Source: Opitutia bacterium
GTDB taxonomy: Bacteria > Verrucomicrobiota > Verrucomicrobiia > Opitutales > Opitutaceae
Direction of reading: 5' to 3'
Assembly: GCA_947474365.1 (NCBI GenBank)
Contig: CANJIU010000038.1
Coordinates: 1 to 64,000, forward strand
DNA length: 64,000 nucleotides
Part shown: piece after piece, positions 27,213 to 37,335 of the stretch
Layout of the letters: each line of letters begins with the position of its first letter
Position numbering within the stretch: the stretch's first letter is position 1
The notes under the pieces: generated by a model
The model's database searches: none
Seen by the model: the letters and a program-made list of their open reading frames with translations, nothing else
Told to the model about the DNA's origin: nothing
Position numbers and translations under genes: made by a program

Positions 27213-29741
27213 ATGTCCTGCCCCACGTTGACGACGTTGCTCCCCCTGATCGTGACCCTGTATTCGGCGGTGTCGGCCGCGGCCGCCGATTACGACGTGG
27301 TGGTTTACGGTGGTACCAGCGGCGCCATTACCGCGGCGGTGCAGGCAAAGGTGATGGGAAAGACGGTTGTCGTGGTCAGTCCCGACCGGCATCTCGGCGG
27401 GCTGACCAGTGGTGGACTGGGTTGGACCGACACCGGCAACAAGGCTGTGATCGGCGGACTTGCGCGGGATTTCTATCATCGCATCTGGCAGCACTATGAA
27501 AGCGAAGCGGGCTGGCGGTGGCAGAAGAAATCCGAGTACGGCAACACCGGGCAGGGCACTCCTGCAATCGACGGAAATCAACGGACGATGTGGATCTTCG
27601 AGCCCAGCGCCGCGGAAAAGGTTTTTGAGGACCTGGTGCGCGAACACAAAATTCCGGTGGTGCGCGACGAATGGCTCGATCGTGCGAAAGGGGTCGTGAA
27701 GTCGGGTGCGCGCATCACGTCGATCACGATGCTCAGCGGGAAAACCTACACCGGGCGGATGTTCGTCGACGCGACCTACGAGGGCGATTTGATGGCGGCC
27801 GCGGGGGTGTCGTATCACGTCGGGCGGGAGGCCAATCGGGTCTACGGCGAAGAGCACAATGGGGTGCAAACCGGAGTTCTCCACCACCGACATCATTTTG
27901 GCGTATTGAAGGAAAAAATCAGCCCGTACGTTGTTCCCGGTGATCCCAAGAGTGGGGTGCTGGCCCGCGTAAGTTCGGCGCCGCCGGGCGTGTTTGGCGA
28001 AGGCGACTCGCGGGTTCAGGCCTATTGTTACCGCATGTGCCTGACGGACGTTCCTGAGAACCGCGTGCCGTTTGCCAAGCCCGCAGGCTATGACCCGAAG
28101 CAGTATGAGCTGCTCGCGCGAATCTATGCGGCGGGTTGGACGGAGACCTTTGGCAAGTTTGACCCGATTCCGAACCACAAGACCGACACGAACAATCACG
28201 GACCCTTCAGTACGGACAACATCGGCATGAGCTACGATTATCCGGAGGCGTCCTATACGCGTCGGCGCGAGATTCTGAAGGAGCACGAAAACTACCAGAA
28301 GGGCTGGCTCTATTTCATCACGACCGATCCGCGGGTGCCGAAGGAGGCACAAGAAAAAATGCGGAAGTGGGGCCTGCCGAAGGATGAGTTCAAGGACAAC
28401 GGCAACTGGCCGCATCAGATTTACGTGCGCGAGGCGCGGCGGATGATTGGCAGTTATGTGATGACCGAAAACGAACTGCGCAAGAAACGGCCGACACCGG
28501 ATTCCGTCGGCATGGGCAGCTACACGATCGATTCGCACAACGTTCAGCGTTACATCACGCCTGACGGCAGTGTGCAGAACGAAGGCGACATCGGCGTCCC
28601 CACTGGTGGGCCTTACGAAATCGCCTATGGCTCGCTCGTGCCGAAACGCGGCCAGGCTGACAATCTGCTCGTGCCGGTATGTCTCTCAAGTTCGCACATC
28701 GCGTTCGGATCAATCCGAATGGAGCCCGTGTTCATGATTCTGGGGCAGTCGGCCGCGACGGCCGCGGTGCTGGCGATCGACGCTAAGATTTCCGTTCAGG
28801 ATGTGCCGTACGCGAAGCTGAAGGAACGGCTGCTGAAGGACGGGCAGGTGTTGAGCTATTCCGCGCCGGCGCCGCTCACTGCCACGCTGCCGGAGTCGGT
28901 CCGGAGAGTGGTCTTCCTGGGTGACAGCATTACCTATTCCGGCGGCTACGTCGCCGACGTCGCCGCTTATTTCGCGACGCGCCATCCCGGTCGGAAGATC
29001 GAATTCATCAACGTCGGGCTCTCCAGTGAAACCGTTTCGGGCCTTTCCGAGGAGGGGCACGCGGGCGGAAAATTTCCGCGACCGGATTTGCACGAGCGAC
29101 TGGGCCGGGTGCTCGCGCAGACGAAACCGGATCTGGTGTTTGCCTGCTACGGGATGAACGACGGCATCTACCTGCCGCTGGACGAGGGGCGTTTTCAGAA
29201 ATACCGTGATGGCATCACGTGGCTGCACGATCAGGTGGTCGCGGCCGGCGCGCGTATCATCCACGCGACGCCGGCGCCGTACGACGAGAATCGAGGGAAG
29301 AAGGAGGGCTATGCAGCGGTTTTGGACCGTTACGCGGAGTGGCTGCTGGCCCAGCGGAAGGCTGCTCAGTGGGACGTTGTCGATCTGCATTTTCCGATGC
29401 AACGCTTCGCGGTAGAGCAGCAAAAAGTAGTGCCATCATTCACGCTCTCCAAGGATGGCGTCCACCCCGATGAACTTGGGCATTGGCTGATGGCACGGGA
29501 AATTTTGCTTCATCTTGGGGCCCGGGATTTGGGAGTCGCGTCCAACGCCGCGGAAATGGTCGGTGCGCATTCGCAGGGAGCGACAGTCCTGTCACTAGTC
29601 GGTCAAAGGCACACGCTGATGCGCGACGCATGGCTGACGGCAACGGGCCATAAGCGACCCGGCGTAAAAGCCGGGAAGCCGCTGGTGGAGGCCGAGGCGC
29701 TTGCCGGTGATATTGATGCGCAACTCGCGCTTCTCAAATAG
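27213..29741 (+). CDS. Exported FAD-dependent oxidoreductase fused to an SGNH hydrolase
   Basis: An 842-residue two-domain protein from ATG 27213 (TTG 27207 is in frame), with a signal peptide ending near SAAAA. Residues about 25-560 form a FAD_oxidored (PF12831-type) domain with the dinucleotide motif VVVYGGTSGAIT and the family stretch HLGGLTSGGLGWTD. Residues about 565-780 form a GDSL/SGNH esterase: block I VFLGDSITY, block III YGMND, and the Asp-x-x-His pair DGVHPDELGH. It lies 43 bases after the glycoamylase-like gene. Combined redox and deacylation of a secreted carbohydrate is an inference; many such proteins are in PVC genomes. Confidence 0.88.
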   Translation: MSCPTLTTLLPLIVTLYSAVSAAAADYDVVVYGGTSGAITAAVQAKVMGKTVVVVSPDRHLGGLTSGGLGWTDTGNKAVIGGLARDFYHRIWQHYESEAGWRWQKKSEYGNTGQGTPAIDGNQRTMWIFEPSAAEKVFEDLVREHKIPVVRDEWLDRAKGVVKSGARITSITMLSGKTYTGRMFVDATYEGDLMAAAGVSYHVGREANRVYGEEHNGVQTGVLHHRHHFGVLKEKISPYVVPGDPKSGVLARVSSAPPGVFGEGDSRVQAYCYRMCLTDVPENRVPFAKPAGYDPKQYELLARIYAAGWTETFGKFDPIPNHKTDTNNHGPFSTDNIGMSYDYPEASYTRRREILKEHENYQKGWLYFITTDPRVPKEAQEKMRKWGLPKDEFKDNGNWPHQIYVREARRMIGSYVMTENELRKKRPTPDSVGMGSYTIDSHNVQRYITPDGSVQNEGDIGVPTGGPYEIAYGSLVPKRGQADNLLVPVCLSSSHIAFGSIRMEPVFMILGQSAATAAVLAIDAKISVQDVPYAKLKERLLKDGQVLSYSAPAPLTATLPESVRRVVFLGDSITYSGGYVADVAAYFATRHPGRKIEFINVGLSSETVSGLSEEGHAGGKFPRPDLHERLGRVLAQTKPDLVFACYGMNDGIYLPLDEGRFQKYRDGITWLHDQVVAAGARIIHATPAPYDENRGKKEGYAAVLDRYAEWLLAQRKAAQWDVVDLHFPMQRFAVEQQKVVPSFTLSKDGVHPDELGHWLMAREILLHLGARDLGVASNAAEMVGAHSQGATVLSLVGQRHTLMRDAWLTATGHKRPGVKAGKPLVEAEALAGDIDAQLALLK

Positions 29742-29762
29742 AAGCGTTGGGCCAGCCATCCC

Positions 29763-29785
29763 CGGGCCCTACTTGACCGGGCCCG
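29763..29785. terminator. Hairpin between convergent genes
   Basis: CGGGCCC (29763-29769) pairs with GGGCCCG (29779-29785) across a 9-base loop, in the 45-base gap between the oxidoreductase-SGNH gene and oppF. No T-run is present, so a bidirectional terminator is only possible. Confidence 0.35.
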
Positions 29786-29786
29786 C

Positions 29787-30773
<987 letters not shown>

Positions 30774-30833
30774 GGGTTTTGCTGCGCCCGGGGTGGAGGA
30801 GAGTCGCGTTCGGCGATTGGATTTTGGAACGGG

Positions 30834-31808
<975 letters not shown>

Positions 31809-31824
31809 AGAGGGAAAGCCGGAA

Positions 31825-33756
31825 TCAGGGAGACGGTGGTCGATGCAGCGGTGCCGACACTGGGGATTGGAGGAGTTCGCGCAAGGCTGTCGCGACAGTT
31901 TCGGGCGGAAGATTGCGGAGTGAGCCTCCGCCGGTCAGGGGGCAATTGGGTGGCTGCAGGAGACGGGTCGGGGAGGAGAAAACCGGCCCGGTGCGCACGG
32001 GGTTAGTCGGCCCGAAGAGTCCGATCAGCGAAACCCCGAGGGCGTTGGCGAGATGCATGCCTCCGGTGTCATTGGTGACGAGCGCCCGGCAACTGACCAG
32101 CGCGTGAATAAACGCGACGAGATCCGTTTTGCCGGCGAGGTCGAGCACCCGCTTGGAATCGAAACCGGCTGCGATCTCACCCGTGATCGTTGCGTCGCTG
32201 GCGGTGCCGAACAGCAGGAAGGACTCTCCTGGCATCGACTCGATCAGGGCGCGCCAATGGGCGACGGGCCAGCGCTTCTCCGGGGTGTTTTCTGATCCGG
32301 GAATCAATGCGATGGACCGTCCGGCCGGGAAATGCGGACGGAGGTTGGAAAGCGGGGTGCACACGCGAGAAGCCTCGAGGCCGAAGTGGCGTAGGAAGTT
32401 CTCCCATAACTCAAGTTGGTGGTGTTTCTGCTCGTCGAAGCCCCGCGGCAGCGCATAGGAGTGGGAGAGGAAGGGACGCGGTTTTCCGGGGCGTTTGATG
32501 CCGAAGCGCTGGGGGCATCCAGTCAGCCATGCCTCGAAATCGCCCCGGAACGAATTGGTGAAGAGCAGCCACACGTCGGGAAACTCCGCGCGGAGCCCGA
32601 GAAAATGCGCATAGTATGCCGGGCCCTTGGTGGGTAGGGCGTGCAGCCGATCGGCCAGTCCGGTAGATTCGAAGAGTGGCAGGAATTGGGCTTTGGCGAC
32701 GAGGGTGATTTCCGCGTCGGGTCGGGCGGCGCGGAGTGCGCGCAGAAGAGGCACCGCCATGACGACGTCGCCGAGCCAATTCGGCAGGCGCACCCAGATG
32801 CGAGTGCGTTGTGGCAGAGCTTTCAGTTCGCGCGCGGCGAGGTCGGCGGTGAGCAGGTTGCGCTTCGCCTCGAGGCGAAAGCGCCGTGACGGCATGTCCT
32901 GGTTCCGCCATCGATCATGAGCCCAGAGCCACGAGGCGCAGAGATTGTCGTCGGAGCTGAGGAGCGTTTCGAGCCACCGATTGAGGCCGAGGGTCACGGT
33001 GGTGCCCGAGCCATCATGCGCGATGCGATGCGCCCCGATTTCCACCCGCCAGAAACCGAGGCGGCGGGGAAAGATCCCGTAGACGCGGGCGTTGAATTTT
33101 TCCGCCATCAGGCCAGGCAGTTCCGTTGTGGCACAAACCCGGCCGAACAGGGTGGTCAGCGCACCCTGCAGGCCCGCATTTTGATCGAAGAGGACGCCGA
33201 CGAAGCCGCGCCGACGGAGGATTTTCAGCGCTTCCGCAAAACCTTCCTTGCGCGAGAGAAGTTTCATGCCGAAACGCTCGCGCGAACCTTTCACGAAGGC
33301 GTTCGCGGCGGCGTTGTCGAGTGGCCGGAAGATGATGCCGAATTCGGGAAAGAGGCCGGGGATGATGAGCGGCTTCGCGGTCTGCACTTCCCAATAGGCG
33401 ATGTGCGGGGAGCAGATGAGGGTCGCCGCTGGGTCCTGGGCATGCTGGGCATAGGCGGCGAGCAATTCGGGCGAGGCCGAGATGATCCGGCGGAACCGCC
33501 GCTCGTCGAGATAGGGAGTGGCGAGGGAGAGAAGGCCGGTTTCGATCAGGCGGCGACAGCTTTCCCGGCCGATGCGTCGGTGCCAGGCGGCGGGCTGGTC
33601 CGGAAAGGCGTGATGAAGGTTGGACAGAACGAGCCGGTGGCGGCGCGGAAAACAGAGGAAAATGAAATCTCCCAGCAGCGCGGAGAGCACACGCAAGACG
33701 GGTTCGGGGGTGTGCGCGGTAAGCCAGCCGGTAATTTTTAGGGAAATAAGCAGCAC
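31825..33756 (-). CDS. Fused lipid A acyltransferase-heptosyltransferase (LpxL-like plus GT9)
   Basis: A 643-residue fusion of two LPS enzymes normally encoded apart. Residues 1-300 are an LpxL/HtrB-type acyltransferase, with the HX4E catalytic motif at His118-Glu123 (SPHIAYWE) and the WLWAHDRWR motif near 277-285. A leading hydrophobic segment would anchor it to the inner membrane. From about residue 318 the chain is a GT9 heptosyltransferase II-like domain, beginning WVRLPNWLGDVVM and ending with the NDTGGMHLANALG nucleotide-sugar motif. It would add a secondary acyl chain and a core sugar to lipid A. It diverges from another GT9 gene across 157 bases. Confidence 0.9.
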   Translation of the reverse strand: MLLISLKITGWLTAHTPEPVLRVLSALLGDFIFLCFPRRHRLVLSNLHHAFPDQPAAWHRRIGRESCRRLIETGLLSLATPYLDERRFRRIISASPELLAAYAQHAQDPAATLICSPHIAYWEVQTAKPLIIPGLFPEFGIIFRPLDNAAANAFVKGSRERFGMKLLSRKEGFAEALKILRRRGFVGVLFDQNAGLQGALTTLFGRVCATTELPGLMAEKFNARVYGIFPRRLGFWRVEIGAHRIAHDGSGTTVTLGLNRWLETLLSSDDNLCASWLWAHDRWRNQDMPSRRFRLEAKRNLLTADLAARELKALPQRTRIWVRLPNWLGDVVMAVPLLRALRAARPDAEITLVAKAQFLPLFESTGLADRLHALPTKGPAYYAHFLGLRAEFPDVWLLFTNSFRGDFEAWLTGCPQRFGIKRPGKPRPFLSHSYALPRGFDEQKHHQLELWENFLRHFGLEASRVCTPLSNLRPHFPAGRSIALIPGSENTPEKRWPVAHWRALIESMPGESFLLFGTASDATITGEIAAGFDSKRVLDLAGKTDLVAFIHALVSCRALVTNDTGGMHLANALGVSLIGLFGPTNPVRTGPVFSSPTRLLQPPNCPLTGGGSLRNLPPETVATALRELLQSPVSAPLHRPPSP

Positions 33757-33913
33757 GCGGGCCTTCTGATTGCGCCGAGCGTGGGCCTTTGGCTATGCAA
33801 AAACCGAGACAATTTTTCCTGCCGCCGGGAGAAATTGGCGTTTGATTTTATTGGCGAAAAACCATGAAACGTAACGTTCGTGCCGCCGGATCCTCTCCCG
33901 CGTCGCCCGGTTC

Positions 33914-34870
33914 ATGACTGAAATCCTAATCATCAAGCCCTCCTCGCTCGGCGACATCGTGCATGGCCTCCAGGTGGCAAGCTCGCTGAAAGCGCAGGTA
34001 GATCATCTACGCATTTCGTGGGTCGTCCGGGATATTTTCGCGCCCATCGTGCGCGCCTGCCAGGCGGTGGACCAGGTGTATGTCTTTGAGCGCAACGGCG
34101 GGGCGAAGGGCTTTCTCAAGCTCACGAAGGAACTGCGGAAGACCTCCTTTGACTACGTTTTCGATATGCAGGGGCTTCTACGCACCGGTCTGATGACGAT
34201 GCGCACGGTCGCGACGAAGAAGATTGGGCGCTCGGACGCGCGGGAATGGTCCGGGGTGTTCTACGACGAAAAGGTGCCGCTGCCGCCCGAGGGGAAACGC
34301 AGCCACGCGCTCGAAATCCTGCTGCAGTTTTGCACCGTCATGGGTGCCATGCCGGAGTTGCGCGGCGCGCTGAAATTCCGCGACGTCGAAGGCCTCAATC
34401 TCCGCTTCGCCGACGCGCGCGGGGGCGGCAAGCCGATCGTGATGTTTGTCGACAGCCGGCGGGCGGAGAAGACGTGGAACGGCTTCAAGCAATTGACCGA
34501 GCTGATTCTGCGGGAGGATCGCACCCGCAAGGTCGTCTGGGCCGGAAGCAATTACGTGCATGATCGGGGCATTTTCCCTCCCGCCCAGTTTTTCAATGTC
34601 ACCGGTAACACGAGTCTCGTTTCCCTGCCCGCCCTGGTGAAACGGGCTGACTGGGTGATCGCGAACGACAGCGGTCCGATGCATCTGGCGGCTGCCCTGG
34701 GGGTCAGGGTCGTGGGGATATTCGGGCCGACGGACCCGCGGCTGTTTGGCCCGTATCCGCTCAATGCCCCGAGCAATGTGGTCGTGCAGGCGCCCGTCGG
34801 CGACCTGAAGCTATTGTCGGCCAAGGAAGTTTATTCCCGATTTCAAAAAGCGCGCGCCCGTTTCAAATGA
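33914..34870 (+). CDS. GT9 heptosyltransferase-like protein (WaaC/WaaF family)
   Basis: A 318-residue glycosyltransferase family 9 protein, probably adding a heptose or related sugar to the LPS inner core. It has the N-terminal family signature ILIIKPSSLGDIVHGL and the C-terminal donor-binding motif NDSGPMHLAAALGVRVVGIFGPTDP. WaaC versus WaaF cannot be assigned from sequence. It is divergent from a fused acyltransferase-GT9 gene that carries a second copy of the domain. Its ATG overlaps by ATGA the stop of a possible 17-codon leader reading frame starting at 33864. The next gene, serS, is 65 bases downstream. Confidence 0.9.
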   Translation: MTEILIIKPSSLGDIVHGLQVASSLKAQVDHLRISWVVRDIFAPIVRACQAVDQVYVFERNGGAKGFLKLTKELRKTSFDYVFDMQGLLRTGLMTMRTVATKKIGRSDAREWSGVFYDEKVPLPPEGKRSHALEILLQFCTVMGAMPELRGALKFRDVEGLNLRFADARGGGKPIVMFVDSRRAEKTWNGFKQLTELILREDRTRKVVWAGSNYVHDRGIFPPAQFFNVTGNTSLVSLPALVKRADWVIANDSGPMHLAAALGVRVVGIFGPTDPRLFGPYPLNAPSNVVVQAPVGDLKLLSAKEVYSRFQKARARFK

Positions 34871-34935
34871 CTTGTTTTGCCACGCCGAAGCGCGGTACCG
34901 CGCCGTGGTTCGCCGCATAAACGCTTTCCAACACC

Positions 34936-36207
34936 ATGCTCGATCCGAAGCTCCTCCGTGAGTCGCCCGACCTCGTCCGGGCGGCGATTGCCAAGAAACA
35001 CCTTGATGTCGATCTCGACGCGGTGCTTGCCATCGATGCGACGTGGCGCGCGCAGCTGCAGGAGGTGGAGGCGTTGCGCAGCGCCCAAAAGGCGGCGAAT
35101 TCCGCGATGGCGGCGTTGCCCAAGGGGTCGCCGGAGTTTATTGCGAAAGTCGGAGAGATGAAGGCCGTCTCGGCGCAAGCCAAGGAGCGCGAAGGACAGT
35201 TGAAGGAGACCGAGGAGAAGTTTCGCCAGGCGATGCTCTCGATTCCCAATCTTCCGCACTCCAGCGTGCCGGAGGGGAAGACGCCGGAACAAAACGTCGT
35301 CTATGCGACCAACGGCGACGTGACGGCGGTGTCGCCCGACGCGATTCCCCATTGGGAGATTCCGGGTTTTGAGAAGCTCTTCGACTTTGCCCGCGGCGCC
35401 AAGGTCACGGGGGCGGGTTTTCCCTTCTACGTCGGCGACGGGGCGCGGCTGGTTCGCGCCTTGTTGCACTTCTTTTTGGATGAAGACGGTAAGGCGGGCT
35501 ACGTTGAGGTGAATCCGCCGATATTTGTGAATGCCGCCAGTGCGACTGCCACCGGGCAGCTGCCGGACAAGGAAGGTCAGATGTACGAAACCACGCCGGA
35601 TCACCTTTATGCCGTGCCGACGGCGGAGGTGCCGCTCACGAATTTCTTCCGCGACGAGATCGTCGATGAGGCTTCGCTCCCGATTTATCGCTGCGCCTAT
35701 ACCCCTTGTTTTCGGAGGGAGGCCGGCAGCTACGGCAAGGATGTGCGCGGACTCAATCGCCTGCACCAATTCGACAAGGTCGAGTTGTTGAAGTGGGTGC
35801 ATCCCTCGTCGAGCTACGACGAACTCGACAAGTTGCGCCTCGATGCGGAGCGGCTCCTCCAAAAACTGAAGCTGCCCTATCGCGTCCTCCTCATGTGCGG
35901 CGGCGATCTCGGTTTTTCGCAGTCGAAAAAGTATGATCTCGAAGTGTGGTCCGCGGGACAGAAACGCTGGCTCGAGGTTTCGAGCTGCTCGAATTTCGAG
36001 GCGTTTCAGGCGCGCCGGGCGCAGATCCGTTTCCGGTCCAAGGAAAGTGGCAAGCCCGAGTTGGTGCACACGCTGAATGGTTCCGGTCTCGCGGTGCCGC
36101 GGGTATTGGCCGCGCTGCTTGAAAACAACCTTCAGGCGGACCGCCGCGTGAAGATTCCGGAGGCGTTGGTGCGGTATTTCGGCAAAGAGTATCTGACCTT
36201 TGCATGA
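34936..36207 (+). CDS. serS: Seryl-tRNA synthetase
   Basis: SerS, a class II synthetase, charges tRNA-Ser and supplies tRNA-Sec in selenocysteine users. The 423-residue protein has the N-terminal antiparallel coiled-coil arm (residues about 30-100) that grips the tRNA variable arm. Motif 2 (TPCFRREAGSYGKDVRGL) and motif 3 (NGSGLAVPRVLAALLENN) are intact. The start is the ATG 65 bases after the GT9 gene. tilS follows, and its upstream in-frame TTG overlaps the serS stop. Confidence 0.97.
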   Translation: MLDPKLLRESPDLVRAAIAKKHLDVDLDAVLAIDATWRAQLQEVEALRSAQKAANSAMAALPKGSPEFIAKVGEMKAVSAQAKEREGQLKETEEKFRQAMLSIPNLPHSSVPEGKTPEQNVVYATNGDVTAVSPDAIPHWEIPGFEKLFDFARGAKVTGAGFPFYVGDGARLVRALLHFFLDEDGKAGYVEVNPPIFVNAASATATGQLPDKEGQMYETTPDHLYAVPTAEVPLTNFFRDEIVDEASLPIYRCAYTPCFRREAGSYGKDVRGLNRLHQFDKVELLKWVHPSSSYDELDKLRLDAERLLQKLKLPYRVLLMCGGDLGFSQSKKYDLEVWSAGQKRWLEVSSCSNFEAFQARRAQIRFRSKESGKPELVHTLNGSGLAVPRVLAALLENNLQADRRVKIPEALVRYFGKEYLTFA

Positions 36208-36253
36208 ACGCGCAGCGGGAGCGCGGGCCACTCGCCCGCACGGCGTGAGGCTG

Positions 36254-37288
36254 ATGGGCAAGTCGCCCGCTCTCCTGGAAGCGGCCGCCAAACTCGCGTC
36301 GTTTTTCCCGCGGGAGAGGCTCGACCCTGCCGTTCTTGCGTGGGTCCGCGCCGCGTCCCGACGCACTGTATGGTCGATCGCCGTCTCCGGTGGTCCCGAC
36401 TCGGTTGCGCTGCTGCTGTTGGTGTGGGCCCACTGGCCCGAGCGAAGGCGTCAATTGCGGGTTCTCCACTTCAACCATCGGTTGCGCGGTCGGGAATCAC
36501 TGGCGGATTTGAATTTCTGCCGGCAGATTTGTGCGGGACTGGGGGTGCGGCTCGTCACGGATTCGTGGCTAGGGAACCATCACGGGGCGAGTGAAGCCGA
36601 CGCCCGTCAGGCGCGGATGGACTTTTTCGAACGTCACGCCCGCACGGTATGGTTGGGACATCAGCAGGACGACGTCGCCGAATCGATCCTGATGAGGTTG
36701 GCCCGGGGAAGTGGGACCGGCGGACTGGCCGCGCCGCGCCCCGTGCAGGCCTTGACGAGTGGCCGGGTTCATCTCCGCCCGCTGCTCGGGCTCAAGAAGG
36801 TTGAAATCGTGAAGGCCCTGAGGTCTGCGGGGATCGCTTGGCGCAAGGACGCGACCAACCGGCGGCGGCAGTTTTTTAGAAACCGCATTCGCCTTGATGT
36901 TATGCCGGCGTGGGGCAAAGCCGCCCAGCGTGATGTGCTGGTGGGGGCGGCCCGTTCGCGCCTTCTTTTGGAGGAAGACGACGCCGCACTGGAGGGATGG
37001 CTGGATACCCTCCAGCCGCTGACGCGGGCCGGGCGCTTCGACGTCGGACGCCTGTTGGGGAAACCTCGGGCCATATTCCGACGCGCCTTGCATCGCTGGT
37101 TCCTGGTTCAGCCGCTCGCGGGTGCGATTTCCCGCCAGGCCTTTGAAATTCTGCTCATGACACTCGAGTCGGGAAAACCAACGCGGCAAAGTATCGGTCG
37201 GGAGGGCTTTGCGGTGTTTGACGGAACGACCCTGCGCTTCGAACCGGTAGGAAAGCCGCGCACGATTTTCCAGAGGCGCGCCAATTGA
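36254..37288 (+). CDS. tilS: tRNA(Ile)-lysidine synthetase
   Basis: TilS converts C34 of the CAU anticodon of one isoleucine tRNA to lysidine, so that it reads AUA codons. It has the PP-loop ATP pyrophosphatase motif SGGPDSVAL, and the HFNHRLRG and LGHQQDDVAESILMRLARGSG stretches. I start at ATG 36254; the frame is open to TTG 36200, which overlaps serS. At 344 residues it is short for the family: the substrate-binding middle domain is present, but the C-terminal TilS domain is reduced or missing. ftsH lies 47 bases downstream, as in many bacteria, though hpt, usually between them, is absent. Confidence 0.88.
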   Translation: MGKSPALLEAAAKLASFFPRERLDPAVLAWVRAASRRTVWSIAVSGGPDSVALLLLVWAHWPERRRQLRVLHFNHRLRGRESLADLNFCRQICAGLGVRLVTDSWLGNHHGASEADARQARMDFFERHARTVWLGHQQDDVAESILMRLARGSGTGGLAAPRPVQALTSGRVHLRPLLGLKKVEIVKALRSAGIAWRKDATNRRRQFFRNRIRLDVMPAWGKAAQRDVLVGAARSRLLLEEDDAALEGWLDTLQPLTRAGRFDVGRLLGKPRAIFRRALHRWFLVQPLAGAISRQAFEILLMTLESGKPTRQSIGREGFAVFDGTTLRFEPVGKPRTIFQRRAN

Positions 37289-37335
37289 CTTATCAGCAGG
37301 GAACATCCACGTTTAATCCTCAGTCCCAAACGTAA

